DNA from: Prunus persica
Taxonomy: Eukaryota; Streptophyta; Magnoliopsida; Rosales; Rosaceae
Assembly: GCF_000346465.2 (NCBI RefSeq)
Contig: NC_034013.1
Span: 18,225,624-18,289,623, forward strand
Direction: 5' to 3'
DNA: 64,000 bases
Below, piece after piece: positions 12,114 to 27,427 of the stretch (position 1 is the first letter of the stretch; the number at the start of each line of letters is the position of its first letter). The translations under genes and the position numbers were made by a program. Under the pieces are notes generated by a model. That model saw only the letters and a list, made by a program, of their open reading frames with translations, had not been told where the DNA came from and ran no database searches.

Positions 12114-12153
12114 TCAAGACTCAAGACTCAAGACTCAAGACTCAAGACTCAAG
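12114..12153. repeat. 7-bp minisatellite (TCAAGAC)n
   Basis: Nearly six perfect head-to-tail TCAAGAC units, upstream of the DUF761 gene. Confidence 0.9.
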
Positions 12154-12624
12154 AGAAGAAGAAATGTCTGCCTGCCACTTGATGAAAAATGTTTCAGCTG
12201 AGGTTAAGGAAGGAGAACGTAGCTTAGCTAGGAATTACAGGATCACATAAAAAGTTGGATCACTCCTTTCCTCCTATATATTTATATGCAAAAGTTTTGA
12301 ACTGAAATTGAAGTGAGAGTGAGCAGCTGTTAGCCTGGTAGCCTGGTAGCCTGGTAGAGAAAGAGAGAGTGAAAGGAAGCATATGAAATTAAGGTTGACC
12401 TTCATAAACAGCTAAGAATGGACAGAAAGTAAAGCAAAGATTGGATGCAGTTTGCAGGGGGACTTTGCATCTCTACTCTACTTCCCAATGGTTATGGTAC
12501 GCTACTAACATATACCAGACACCAGCTGCTGCTGCTGCTGCTGCTGCCTATATATGAAATATGAAATATGAAATATGAAATGTGAAATGAAAGGAAAGAC
12601 CACTACTAGGTAGTAGCTAGCCAG

Positions 12625-12650
12625 GGAGGAGGAGGAGGAGGAGGAGGAGA
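12625..12650. repeat. (GGA)n microsatellite
   Basis: About eight GGA units; a (CTG)n run of about seven units lies 100 bases upstream at 12525-12546. Confidence 0.85.
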
Positions 12651-13371
12651 GTCTCAGACAGAGTAGAAGAACCACAAGGCAAGGCAAGGCATGGCTTAAA
12701 TGCACGAAATGGCATTTGCCTTTATGTATGTGTGTGTGTGTGAGGCAGGGCTTAAACTCCTAACAACTATTCTTCCTTGATCAAATCTCTGCCGTCCAAT
12801 GTTCAAATCCTCTGCTGAATTATTTGACGTTTAAGATTTCATTATTACTTGTCTGTTTGTATGTTTACTTACTTTTATTATGGTCATGGCCCAACAAGTT
12901 CATCTTAGAAAAAAAGTTAAGGATATTTAAACCAAAATCTAATCCCTTTAAACGCGCCGCTTTCATCCGCGGCCATGTCGTATACCATCATGTTGAGTGG
13001 CGCCAACTCATTACCGCAGAGCCATGTCGTATATATAAATGTCAAACCTATGCTATGCCTTTCTTTCTTTCTTTTACTTAAACAGATATCTACTTTAATT
13101 AATTTGCGTTAAGCCCGCTCAACTCAAATCTCAAAAGCACGAACTTAATTGTTTAGCTGACTCAATTATTACAAATTGAAATAATGAATGAAGGAAATAT
13201 CATTAATTAGTATTTAGGTTTAGGGTCAGATTGTGTGGGTATGGACCCTTAGGCAGGGGCCATTGGGGTCTCTTGTCTGTGCCCAGGGAACACTCACAGC
13301 CATGCACTCAGTACCCACCCCACCCACCGTTAGGCTGCCTGCTCTTGAGCTTTCGGAATTCATTCATTCCT

Positions 13372-13394
13372 TCCTTCCTTCCTTCCTTCCTTCA
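13372..13394. repeat. (CCTT)n microsatellite
   Basis: About six CCTT units in gene-free DNA. Confidence 0.85.
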
Positions 13395-13791
13395 AGTTAC
13401 AACTAACAACAACCCTTTTTCCTTTTCTTTTTATATATCTTTATTATTTTTAAATATTTATATAAATATTTCTCGTCAAACTAATAGTGATAGCTCACTA
13501 GCTACTTACCAAAAGCCACTCTGTGCTGTGCTGTGCTGTGCATGCCAAGCCCCAACAAATTTATTTAACCTCTCCTCTCCCTCAATCAGTAAGTATTATA
13601 TATCTCATTATATTGCCAAGAGTAAGAGATGAGGAATGACATGGAGGAGGAGGGGACGGATGAAGAAAATTCAAGATTATGTGGGACAGACAGACAGACA
13701 ACAAAGGCCTTGGTGTAAGTTTGGGAACCGTCAATTCAGTTCAGAAGAGCATGCATTGATTTGATTGAAGTACCCACCCATGACCCATGAC

Positions 13792-13793
<2 letters not shown>

Positions 13794-13827
<34 letters not shown>
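13794..13827. repeat. (TA)n microsatellite
   Basis: About 17 TA units. Confidence 0.95.
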
Positions 13828-13833
<6 letters not shown>

Positions 13834-15920
13834 GTGTGTTAAAACAAAACAACGTCACTTGCTGCTATGAGAGAGCTAGCTACACTACAATTTACAGAGA
13901 CATTGAATTCACAACATCAACTTTAAGAGAGAGATGAAAATTCAGTAAGTGGTATATTTTGCTGTCGTTGAAAAAACATATATGTAAATGAAATATCTTC
14001 TTCACACAAGGACGGATGGATCACTCACTAGTACTAGCTAGGTGCTTGCTGGCTGGCTCCATCAGCCATCATCAGTGATCATGGCCAACAGTAATCTATC
14101 TGCTATCATGCTCTTGGAGTTTTTCCTTTTTCATTTGATACTGCGCAAATATGCATACATCTTTTTTAACTGTAGCCCTAGTTAAAAAAGAGTATTAATT
14201 CACTTTCCCAATAGAATTCAAGATGTTGTAATATTAATTCTTTATATTTATGAATCAGACTAACTAACAAGTCTCAAGTTTGAATTCCTCTAATCCTCCT
14301 TTTAATTCAAAAATTAGAGAGTATAATGGACCCTCTAGGCAAAAGTATAATGAAAAAAACTTTATCATATGCAAAAAGAGTCAAAAGGAAAGAATTGAAA
14401 AACCTTATCTCTATCTTTATTGAGATTATTTTTTCCATATATATATATATATTATATAAAAAATACAGGCAGGCAGGTGTAACAATTATATTTGCAGTAG
14501 AGAATAATAGATAGGTGAAATTTGTCCAAAGACTGATTTTATAAGTTACCACTTACCAGGAGAGCAGCATACCATTGTCCTCTCTCTACCATTTTAAAAT
14601 GGTTTGAGAAGGTTCCACTTTGACTTTGACTGCCACTTCAATTTTCTTTGGATCGGCAGCAAGATTAAACAATTCCATATTATTATGGAATGGAATGTTC
14701 CATATGTTATGCAGGTGAGCTGATCATCTTGAGTTCTTGAGTTCTTGAGTTGATCAGGTTGAAGTTCAATTAATGCCTAATCAGAAACTTGTAATAATAA
14801 TTAGAATTGAACCCAGAACTTGCTCTTTAATATATATATATATACACCTGCACACACTGCACTGCACAGTCTGTCTGTGTGCTGCATTGCAACCTACAAA
14901 TCGTAAGCCAAGGGATAAGCCAACCAGTGCTAATAGCAATGGAATGCACTATTCTTGGATCTTTTAGCAAGATGGAGACACATTGGTAGTAGCTAGGGGG
15001 CTCTATGCCTATATATATAAAAGCCTCCTTCCTATTCCTAATTAGTAATTTCCTATATGTTGAGTTGTGTTGAGGCATCCATCCACTAGAAACCAAACCA
15101 CATTAGCCAGAGAGAAGCGCTAGTGGTGAGTCTCCACCAAGCGGCGCCCTATCCCTTTAACCCTTTCCATTACCCAATTGCCAAGTGGCCAATGGCCCTG
15201 GCTCTCCTTTTAACTTCTCTCTCTCACTGTCACTAGTACTATTATACACAAGGAAAGCTCATTATGATTAGGCTGATGGGCATAAAAACTACTGAATTGT
15301 CAAAACATATCTAACCTACAAGATTCGGTTTGGTTTGGTTTAGCTCGATTACACTAGTGATTTTTCGTAATACCGTATTTAATTTGAATTGAGACATGAA
15401 TGACAATTCTATGGCTGATTAAAGTGGTATAGTACGGATCAAATCGACATGTGCTCATCTCTAATTTTAATATATTAACAATCTACCATGGATTTGGAAG
15501 TTTCATGATCTTTCAGTCTTTATTGAATCATTTGAATTGTGAATAATGGCTGGCTGAATGGGTCCCCTCCCCTGAAGTCTAAAATTGGAGTGGTCTTGTA
15601 CTGAGCATGCGTCTATAAATTGCTTGCTTGGGCTGGAAGGCTAGGCCCCCAATTTGCTGGGCGGCACCTGCTTTGCTCCCAAGCTAAGCTAAGCACTAAT
15701 ATTGCGCTTTTGCGTATTTTTACCAAATATTATTCTTATATAATTATTATATGTGGTTGTGTGGGTGTGTGGGTGGCCCTCTTTTCATGATTCCTTTTCT
15801 CCATCACCCTAAATATCATCAGTTTTCTTCTTCTAGTGCCATCACCTTGTCCTCTTTCTTTATCCAATATAATTATTTCCGCAGCACCATATAATATAAC
15901 ACGAGCATTTCAAAGCACAG

Positions 15921-15923
<3 letters not shown>

Positions 15924-15969
<46 letters not shown>
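15924..15969. repeat. (CT)n microsatellite
   Basis: About 23 CT units in gene-free DNA. Confidence 0.95.
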
Positions 15970-15973
<4 letters not shown>

Positions 15974-16298
15974 AGTGTTGTTGCATTGCACCTTTTAAAT
16001 AGTTCCATCAAAGAAAAGAAACCTATATATCTTTTATATTTGAGGAGAATTAATGCAAATTAATCACTAAATCATGTATAGAGTTGATTAATTAACGAGT
16101 ATTTAACCCAATACAATATTATATTTATATATGTGATGGTAAAGATATATTAATTCCTGCTATATATGCTATACCAAAACCACCAATAAGTTTAAATTAT
16201 GATACAGTAGTAGTTGCTTCAGTCCAACAACGGAGTGATGACTTGGTTGGTGCCGTGCCAAGGACAAGAATCTATGGTTCTATGATTGGGAGAACCCT

Positions 16299-16358
16299 AT
16301 CAAGTACCAAGTATCAAGTACCAAGTACCAAGTACCAAATACCAAATACCAAATACCA
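16299..16358. repeat. 7-bp minisatellite (AGTACCA / AAATACC variants)
   Basis: About eight 7-bp units: AGTACCA-type units first, AAATACC-type units at the right end. This suggests two phases of tandem expansion. Confidence 0.85.
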
Positions 16359-17130
16359 GGAGAGGAGGTCCTGGTCCTCCTCCACAAGATTAAAAAAAAA
16401 GCAAGGACAAAACAAAACTCTTTTCTTTGGATGGGTTGGTCCCTTGTACTTTCTTGTACATATACATGTGTACTTATGAAATAACAAATGTCGTGTTGTA
16501 GGTCATACTAATTTTACTTTGCCCCTCTGCTAAGTCAAATTAATAGTTTCTTTCTTGGTGCTCACTCACTTCCACACAGTTGGTTCCAAAGACCAACTAT
16601 ATGTATTATGTACCGTGTACGAGGGAAGGGCCACTGGCCAGGCCCTGAATGAATGAATGAATGAATGAATTAGTGTGTCTTGGAATATTGGAGAGAGAAA
16701 AGAAAAGAAAAGAAAAGGAAAGATTATCTCGGTTGTTAGTTGTTAATTAGTTTCAAGTTTGAATGGATTATATGTATCATGTATGTATGTATGGATGATG
16801 AGCTAAAGCATCGTCAAGCATCATCATCAAGCATCGTCAATCATCTCCATCACAATGAAACATGAGACAGTATTATAATGACTCACTCAACCCATTACCC
16901 ATGTGCACATGATTTTGTTGGCTTGGCTTGACCACGATTCATTTCTGTCATTCAAAAAGATAATTAATCTATTCTATGGCACAAGAAGAATAAGAAAATG
17001 TAACCTTGCCCTACTTCCCCTTTCTTTAAAATACAATCTTTATTCATTTGCTATGTCCTTGTCCTTCATTATATATATGACTACAGAATCGTCGACTTAG
17101 CGCATATACAATTCTTCAATAAAAAAGAAC

Positions 17131-17152
17131 TATATATATATATATATATATT
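17131..17152. repeat. (TA)n microsatellite
   Basis: About 11 TA units in gene-free DNA. Confidence 0.85.
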
Positions 17153-17606
17153 AAAATAGCTGATAATTTCATTGTAGATAGAGTATGCCATGCATTGAGC
17201 ACAGAGAGCATGCATGCATCAGTCCTATTAGTTCGGTTCTTTTCTTTGTGCAAGTCATATGTATCAGAAGAATGAAGATGTGATCAGGAAGGAAGGAGGG
17301 AGGAGGGGAGAGAACAGTTGAGATGTCATTTCACTGTTATTGCTTGGAATAATAATAATGTGGGGAAAGTTATTGCTTTGCCTCCATCTTTGGAGGCAAA
17401 TGGGTCAAGCCTGCCAAACCCGTTCGAATTAGACATTTGTTTTAATTTAACAACAGTTGAGTTGAGTTGTTTATAATTATAAATAAATAGCATACAATTA
17501 TTGTTTTTCTGACATTCTCTAGTATAAAAATGAACCCAATCCATAAGCGATGAGGCCAAGACAACAAACACTACTTGTTTTAAATATTGTTTAGATGGTT
17601 GATTGG

Positions 17607-17688
17607 TTGGCCAAGCATCTAATTCAAGTATGCGTGTGCGTGTGTGCGTTCTAATTAAGAATTAATAATTAATTAGATGCTTGGCCAA
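17607..17688. repeat. Perfect 18-bp inverted repeat (hairpin-capable)
   Basis: TTGGCCAAGCATCTAATT at 17607-17624 and its exact reverse complement at 17671-17688, with a 46-bp spacer. Each arm contains the palindrome TTGGCCAA. A GT-rich tract follows the left arm inside the spacer and a CA-rich tract follows the right arm outside the stem. No target duplication is evident. Confidence 0.8.
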
Positions 17689-19128
17689 GACAACACACAC
17701 ACACATACTTGGATCTGCAATGAAATGAAAGGTGATTCATTCAGATTTTTTCCCCCAACCTCATTGGATCTGCAAGACAGACGCCTCCTCATTCAGGATC
17801 AGGAACATGTGTCGGCAAATTTGACCCTATGATAATTCATACACAATCTAATAATGAGGGCTACCATATTATATGATCCATAAACTAATGAAAGCTACTT
17901 CGTACTTCTTCCTTCTCGAGATGATGAAGTTGCTGCAAGTGTTAGGAGAATTCTGTCATGATAAACAACCAAAACAATGCCCAAATTGGTGCTACATTCG
18001 TTTACTGCCCAAAAATTTTAAAAAAATCATTCATACTGTTTGCTCTCTATTGATCAGCAAGAAAGGAAAAACATAACATCTCAACTTCTTAAAAACCAAA
18101 AAGAAACATGACAGGGAGAAAAATGTAGGAACAACATCATATCTTAGCCACCCGCTCTCCTGTCTTCTTAGTAAGACCTACGAAATCTTGTAAAATCAAA
18201 TGCTCACTTTTTTTCTTCCTCCTGAATTCTAATATTAATATTACATTCTTTCTCAGGTACTGTACTGATCTGATACTACAGATTCCCTCTGTAATATGCA
18301 AACTATGTTTTTTTTTTCAGAGATGATGCCAGGCTTTCAAAATTACCATATCTCAGCACCACAAAGGAGAAGGCTGTGTGGTGTAACACTGTATATCTTG
18401 ATTGAGATCCAATCCTGTGTTGCCGTGTAGAAAGAAGGAAATATTAATCATTCATACAGGATAGTACTTTTGAAGGTGACATGAGAACAACTAAATTAAG
18501 AGGGGTATCGAACTGCACAATATAAATAAAAGCAAAGGCTGTCCTACACAAGCACGAGGGAAGAAGAAGAGACAGGTTCACAGACCCTGCTCTTGTTCCA
18601 TTGAAGGATTGCCAAACTGGAAGGTATACTATAGGCATCTACAATTATCTCAAATAGAAAGTTTTGACACACAACATTTGCGACATTAAGGTCTAGAGGA
18701 AGATGCAGGACATACTTCTCTTTCTCCCATCAAGGTATTGCAATAAACAATGTTTACGGGGATCTTATGAAACAATTTACATGGAATTAATTCCAGTATA
18801 TAATGCAAAACAAAACCATTGCTCTCAGATGCTACGAACATTAGATGCAAATTTGACATGTGGTGCAAAAGTGCCAGGTAGTTTGGTTGGTAAGTCTTTT
18901 GGTATCGGGGAAAGATTTAAAATTAAATCCCTCCTTCTCAACAGGGTTATCTCCTCTGTGGTGTTAGTCCATAGGCCCAAACGGGCCTCCACTGATTAGA
19001 AAAGGTTGACTTATAGTACTTAAAATAGCAAACCTTGGTGAAGAGGTATATATCCTGTCAAAACTGTTCGATAGGAATACACACTGCCCACTCCAGTAAT
19101 TCCATGGGCTTCACTCAAAAATATCTTC

Positions 19129-22494
<3,366 letters not shown>

Positions 22495-22595
22495 TGTTGA
22501 TTGCGGGCGTGCCTCCCTTCGTTACTGTGTTGGTTTGGTTGATATGGAACCTGAAACAACAACAACACAATAACACATAGACAACAGAAGCAACG

Positions 22596-22597
<2 letters not shown>

Positions 22598-22629
<32 letters not shown>

Positions 22630-22658
22630 CAAGCAGACAGACAGACAGACAGACAGAC
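22598..22658. repeat. Compound (GA)n and (CAGA)n microsatellite
   Basis: GA units 22598-22628, then CAGA units 22635-22658, about 105-165 bases upstream of the AGD15-like ATG, so in its 5' UTR or core promoter. Read on the gene's strand it is CT/TCTG-rich. Confidence 0.9.
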
Positions 22659-23082
22659 ATACAGACAGATTGAGTCTTGAATGAAGGTAGAGGCTCAACA
22701 AATTCCAAGGGGAAACGGTTGGCATTCCTTAAAACACGCCACAGTCAGTGTTACTTCAATTTTCCATTTTCCTTCCAACTATACTATATATATACTCATT
22801 CTATTCTATAAATCTATTTGAGTTTTGAATTTTGACTGACCATCTCTCACCTCAAAAAGCAAGCATTATGCCCTGCTACACATTCAACAACAGAATCCAG
22901 ATGACAAATTTATAGTTGTAAAATTATAACGCATATTTCTGAAAGAGATTGGTATTTCAATTTCAAAGTTGGACTCAGTAAAAATGCATACATCATCTGA
23001 TAAATCGATTCATAAAAGATAGAACGAGAAACCCTCATAAAAAGTGACAAGGAAGGAAATAGCAGGTGGAAATTGGAATGGC

Positions 23083-23409
23083 TTATTTGGGGCCAATCTC
23101 TTGGGGAGTCTTGGCCACAATAGACAGCGCATGGAGACCAGACTGGAGCTCGTCGGCTAAGGCGTCGTACACCATGCGGTGTCGTTTCACCAGGCTCTGC
23201 CCCTCGAATTTTGGGGACACGACCTTGAGGTTGAAGTGCGTTTCGCCATCCTTGTTGTTAGCGTTGGCCCTCATGGCGGCGTGGCCTGCGTGCTGATGCG
23301 ACACGTCTTCTATCTCCAAAACGCTCGCTTCCAACGCCGTCTGCAATTTCGTCCTCATTCTGCTCGCTCGAGACAGCTGCAAAACCTTCGCTCCTCCTCT
23401 TGAACCCAT
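23083..23409 (-). CDS. BolA-like protein
   Basis: A single-exon frame of 108 residues. It contains the BolA core: R..L..AL, IEDVSHQHAGHA, ETHFNLKVVSPKFEG, LVKRHRMVYDALADEL and HALSIVAKTPQE. The conserved His of the C-terminal part (VKRHR) and the variable-loop His (SHQHAGH) are both present. BolA proteins pair with monothiol CGFS glutaredoxins through a shared [2Fe-2S] cluster and act in iron-sulfur maturation or iron signalling. The basic N-terminus (MGSRGGAKVLQLSRASRMRTK) is short, compatible with mitochondrial targeting but not diagnostic, so I cannot assign it to one BOLA paralogue. The start is the only Met before the domain in a clean frame. It lies between the AGD15-like gene and the tRNA, all on the same strand. 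Confidence 0.93.
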   Translation of the reverse strand: MGSRGGAKVLQLSRASRMRTKLQTALEASVLEIEDVSHQHAGHAAMRANANNKDGETHFNLKVVSPKFEGQSLVKRHRMVYDALADELQSGLHALSIVAKTPQEIGPK

Positions 23410-23584
23410 TTTTCTTTTTCTTTTTTCCTTTCTTCCTTTCTTCCCTATACTCCCTCACTCCAGCTGCAGCACAAACACAATACTCACACACTGTGCATTC
23501 ACTTAATAATTCTTTTAGAGATATATAAAATATGGAAGAAAATAAAAACAAAGAATAAAAAATGGAAGGGAAAAAACAAAAGTA

Positions 23585-23609
23585 TGCGGTGAGCGTGGAT
23601 CGAACACGC

Positions 23610-23652
<43 letters not shown>

Positions 23653-23657
23653 CCCGC
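23585..23657 (-). tRNA. tRNA-Phe (GAA)
   Basis: A full 73-nt cloverleaf. Acceptor GCGGGGA pairs with TCACCGC apart from one mismatch, as in plant tRNA-Phe. The A box is TAGCTCAGTTGG, the anticodon loop ACTGAAGATCT carries GAA, and the T arm/B box has GTTCGATCC. The discriminator is A; CCA is not encoded and there is no intron. This is the canonical plant nuclear sequence as I know it. Transcription is by Pol III from the internal boxes. Confidence 0.97.
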
Positions 23658-23896
23658 AATTGTTGACACTTATTGAATGATATAATTATTTATCTCTAAC
23701 ATTACAGCATGTACAAGTCAATATATTCATATATACGAATCATACACCCGTAATTTCAAATTCAAAGGGGCATGTTTATTAGTTAATTAAAAGCTGGACG
23801 GAGCTAGGTACCGTAATTAAATGACATATATAATATACATAAGTGTAAGTGTTACATGATGATCATGAGTTTGAATCTAGTTTTGGAAACAAATTA

Positions 23897-24655
23897 CTAA
23901 TAGGAATAGGAATATGGGTGTCCGTGTTTGTAATATTTGACAACATATGCCCCGAAACCAAAAGCGACCACCACCACCGCCACCGCCACCGCCACCCCAA
24001 GCTTGAGCGCAACATCTTTTCCCACTAATTTGGATCTTGAAAGTAAAGCAGTACTGGTACCACAAGAAGAAGTCCTTTGGCCTTTACATCCATTGTTATT
24101 ATTATTATTGTAATCACTTATTTGGTCTTTAATTGTGGTTTTGTCTTGTTGAAGATGATCGGCTGGTACCACTTGTTTTTCCTTTTGAGTACTAGGAGTA
24201 GTGTTCTTGGGAGGAGGATTGGAAATGTGGACGTTGGAAACTTTCTGAGGCATCGTAACTGTAAGAACTCCTCCCGCAAGCTTGGCACGAACTTCATTTG
24301 GATCGCAATTCTTGTCTGCAAGTTTGATTTCTTTGTGGAAGCGGCTCCATGTGTTCATGAGATTCAGGGGACGTTCTCCATGGATTGTAAGAATCCCCAC
24401 ATTATTGGTTTGGACCTTGAGGTGTTCCTTTCTGAAACCTGATATGACAGACACACACACACATCATCATCCATTATCACTACATTAATTCATTATATAT
24501 AAACCCAATACAAAATCTAATTTACTAGCTAGTACAAATTACAAATACATACCAGCTGGAAGATGGATCTCAACCGTGTCGGGCTTATTCCATTTGCAGT
24601 AGGGTTCAAAGTCTTCATAAATACGTTGGGGTTCAGCTCCGGCGTTGTTTTCCAT
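23897..24655 (-). CDS. RTM2-like small heat-shock (HSP20) protein with C-terminal membrane anchor
   Basis: Exons 24655-24553 and 24438-23897, GT-AG, phase 1, 214 residues. An alpha-crystallin domain runs from IYEDFEPYCKW through VEIHLPAGFRKEHLKV, ILTIHGERPL and FHKEIKLADKNCDPNEVRAKL to GGVLTVTMPQK. A polar, Asn-rich linker follows, then a hydrophobic segment (ALKLGVAVAVAVVVVAFGFG) and a short basic/Tyr tail. This is the architecture of RESTRICTED TEV MOVEMENT 2-like proteins, which in Arabidopsis sit in phloem and limit long-distance potyvirus spread; most homologues have no tested antiviral role. The intron at the LPAG codon is typical of this subfamily. A TATAAATA lies about 100 bases upstream of the ATG. 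Confidence 0.9.
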
Positions 24656-24757
24656 GGTAATATCTGGACTTTAAAACACAAGAATTGATGTCTAGATAGA
24701 GAAATATTAATTCTTGATACTAAGGAAGATCTATTCTAAGGCATGTCTCTATGTCTC

Positions 24758-24765
24758 TATTTATA
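24758..24765 (-). promoter_or_regulatory. Probable TATA box of the RTM2-like gene
   Basis: TATAAATA on the minus strand, 103 bases upstream of the ATG, in a sensible position for a short 5' UTR. Confidence 0.5.
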
Positions 24766-25506
24766 CTCCCTATCTTTTTTTAGGGAATGAATGAATACAA
24801 AGGCACCAAGCTAACCATATAGCTAGCTGATATTAGAGGTTTCTTATGGTTGTCCTTTTAAGGGAGAAAGAGAATCATTCTTTTTTTATTTCCTAAGGTT
24901 TCTGGATTGCTTCTTCATTTCAAGAATATTATTCAGGGAAGGGAACTCTTTCTTCAGAGTCCATGTTCATCTCCTCGCTTGCAAGGGTACTGCTACTTAC
25001 TGTCTTCTTTCATATGCAATACATTTTTACCTTCATCTTTTGGCAACATGCACATGTAGTTGCGTGTCGGAAATGTTATGTAGCTATAAAGAACAATTAA
25101 AAGTAAAAATACTCGTCTATCCTAATGGAAAAGGGAATTCCCACTGCTATGGCATCATAGTTGTGTGTGTGTGAGAAATCATCATCCTCTCTAATTTAGA
25201 CTATAACTTGTACTCTACTTTAAAAAAATGTAAAAATACCCTTGTGTTGGATGTGAAGTGGATTATGAGTTGTACGATTATTGATCAAGCCAATGTGACC
25301 GCTTCATTGCAACCGAGTTCAAACGCCCCCTATAAATTTAGACAATAAATATTAATCTTATAATATTTTTATGTAACAAAGTAACAAGTTTTCTTTTGTT
25401 GCTAAAATCCGGTGTCAAAGGTTGGACTAGGGCTAGAAGCAGTAGAAATGATAGACCATGTCTGTAAATCATCACGTTAGACAAAAAATTTAAATTAAGT
25501 AGGTAG
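24766..25506. other. Intergenic region between divergent RTM2-like and PPR genes
   Basis: AT-rich promoter DNA for both genes; no gene or clear repeat element seen. Confidence 0.6.
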
Positions 25507-27267
25507 ATGCTCCGCCCGCGCCCAGGTAGTCGTGCTCTTTTTGGAGACACATTTACGCTTGCGGCATCAAAATCCACTCACATCTTGCCCACAGAGGAAG
25601 AGACTTACTCCCAATTGTTGCGTACATGTGGCCAAACCTCTAACTTACCCCATGGCAAAGCAATTCATGCAAAACTCGTCAAGGGCTCTCTGCCCTTTTC
25701 GCCTTTTCTTCAAAATCATTTACTCAACATGTATGCTAAATGCGGCGATCTTAGCAATGGTCTCCAACTGTTTGATGAAATGCCTCACAAGAATGTTGTG
25801 TCGTGGTCTGCGGTTATTACTGGCTTTGTCCAACATGGCTGTCCTAAAGAAGCCCTATCTTTGTTTGGTCGTATGCACCAGGATGGCACGACCAAGCCCA
25901 ATGAGTTTACCTTGGTTAGCGCGCTCCACGCATGTTCCTTGTATGGCAATCTGACTCAAGCTTACCAAGTTTACGCATTCATAGTTCGCCTAGGATTCCA
26001 GTGGAATGCTTTCCTGATGAATGCATTCTTGACTGTTTTAGTAAGACAGGGGGAATTAACAGAGGCTTTGGAAGTGTTTGAGAATTGCCCCAATAAAGAT
26101 ATTGTGTCTTGGAATGCTATCATGGCTGGCTACTTGCAGTGTTCTTATTTGGAAATACCAAACTTCTGGTGTCGTATGAATCGCGAGGGAGTGAAACCCG
26201 ACGGCTACACATTTTCGAGTGTTCTCACTGGGTTGGCTGCTCTCACTGATATTAAAATGGGTGTCCAGGTTCATGCACAGCTTGTCAGGTGTGGTCATGG
26301 GGCTGAGATGTGTGTGGGGAACTCTTTGGCTGATATGTACATTAAAAATCACAAGTTAGTGGATGGCTTCAAAGCCTTTGATGAGATGCCTTCAAAAGAT
26401 GTGTGTTCATGGACCCAAATGGCTGCCGGGTGCCTACAATGTGGGGAACCAAGCAAAACGCTTGAGGTTATTGCTCAAATGAAGAAAGTGGGTATAAAGC
26501 CAAACAAGTTCACGCTTGCAACTGCCCTGAATGCCTGTGCCAATTTGGCTTCCTTGGATGACGGGAAGAAATTCCATGGCTTGAGAATTAAACTCGAAAC
26601 TAGTACTGATGTTGATGTGTGTGTGGATAACGCTCTGCTAGACATGTATGCAAAATGTGGATGCATGGAGGGTGCATGGTGTGTTTTTCAGTCAATGAAG
26701 GATCGTTCTGTGGTGTCATGGACCACAATGATCATGGGGTGCGCACAAAATGGGCAAGCTAGAGAAGCTCTTGACATTTTTGATAAGATGAGGCTGGAGG
26801 AAGGTGTTGAGCCAAATTACATCACCTTCATATGCCTGCTTTATGCATGTAGCCAAGGAGGGTTTATTCATGAAGGATGGAAGTATTTTGCCTCCATGAC
26901 TCATAACCATGGAATCGCCCCCGGAGAAGACCATTATGCATGCATGGTGAATCTTCTAGGCCGAGCTGGACTTATAAAGGAAGCTGAGCGATTAATCTTG
27001 AACATGCCCTTTAAACCAGGTGTTCTGGTTTGGCAAACTTTGCTTGGTGCTTGTCAGGTTCATGGCGATACAGAAACTGGAAAGCGTGCAGCAGAGCATG
27101 CATTAGATATAAACAGAACAGACCCATCAACGTATGTATTACTGTCAAACATGTTTGCTGGTTTGAGCAACTGGGACAGTGCTGGGATGCTGAGGAAACT
27201 AATGGAGTCTAGGGATGTAAAGAAATTGCCTGGATCCAGTTGGATTGAAATTGAAAAAGGCCACTGA
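25507..27267 (+). CDS. Pentatricopeptide repeat protein (PLS class, truncated E region)
   Basis: An intronless frame of 586 residues with an in-frame TAG directly before the ATG, so the start is fixed. It shows about a dozen PPR motifs in P-L-S order. Examples are LLNMYAKCGDLSNGLQLFDEMP, split by NVVSWSAVITGFVQHG, KPNEFTLVSALHAC, DVCSWTQMAAG and LLDMYAKCG. The family's post-PPR segment follows (HYACMVNLLGRAGLIKEAE, then ...LLSNMFAGLSNWDSAGMLRK), ending KKLPGSSWIEIEKGH and a stop. PLS proteins bind organellar RNA, typically at C-to-U editing sites. The E region normally continues past W.E....HVF.., so this one ends early. The N-terminus could be a plastid or mitochondrial presequence. The target RNA is unknown. 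Confidence 0.92.
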   Translation: MLRPRPGSRALFGDTFTLAASKSTHILPTEEETYSQLLRTCGQTSNLPHGKAIHAKLVKGSLPFSPFLQNHLLNMYAKCGDLSNGLQLFDEMPHKNVVSWSAVITGFVQHGCPKEALSLFGRMHQDGTTKPNEFTLVSALHACSLYGNLTQAYQVYAFIVRLGFQWNAFLMNAFLTVLVRQGELTEALEVFENCPNKDIVSWNAIMAGYLQCSYLEIPNFWCRMNREGVKPDGYTFSSVLTGLAALTDIKMGVQVHAQLVRCGHGAEMCVGNSLADMYIKNHKLVDGFKAFDEMPSKDVCSWTQMAAGCLQCGEPSKTLEVIAQMKKVGIKPNKFTLATALNACANLASLDDGKKFHGLRIKLETSTDVDVCVDNALLDMYAKCGCMEGAWCVFQSMKDRSVVSWTTMIMGCAQNGQAREALDIFDKMRLEEGVEPNYITFICLLYACSQGGFIHEGWKYFASMTHNHGIAPGEDHYACMVNLLGRAGLIKEAERLILNMPFKPGVLVWQTLLGACQVHGDTETGKRAAEHALDINRTDPSTYVLLSNMFAGLSNWDSAGMLRKLMESRDVKKLPGSSWIEIEKGH

Positions 27268-27427
27268 CCAACTCTAGCCCTCAAAAGATTTGCTTGAAAT
27301 GCAATGGAGTGACGGGGGACCAACTTTTTTCTCAATCTACTGTGAGATCGAGTAATGAACCAACTCTAGCCCTCAAAAGATTTGCTTGAAATGAAATGGA
27401 GTGACTACTGTGAGATCGAGTAATGAA
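27268..27427. repeat. Imperfect tandem duplication at the PPR 3' end
   Basis: A segment starting ACCAACTCTAGCCCTCAAAA occurs at about 27267 and again at about 27358. Each copy ends with TACTGTGAGATCGAGTAATG. The second copy lacks about 24 internal bases and has one A/C difference. Confidence 0.9.

Larger units (their letters stand above)
11839..19033. other. Gene-poor, SSR-rich intergenic block
   Basis: About 7 kb with no protein-like open frame or RNA gene that I recognise. It contains many short tandem repeats (listed separately), GGTTTGGTTTGG-like degenerate repeat DNA near 15325, and an 18-bp inverted repeat at 17607-17688. The left end should include the promoter of the DUF761 gene. The right end, roughly 18100-19033, may be spliced 3' UTR of the ARF-GAP gene. 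Confidence 0.5.

Noticed and set aside
13231..13632. 133-codon plus-strand frame
   Set aside because: Contains (CCTT)n and (TGTGC)n repeats and no protein-like region.
15117..15170. CGCCCTATCCC-like sequence resembling a miR390 arm
   Set aside because: Only a short match; no paired star arm or hairpin of the right size.
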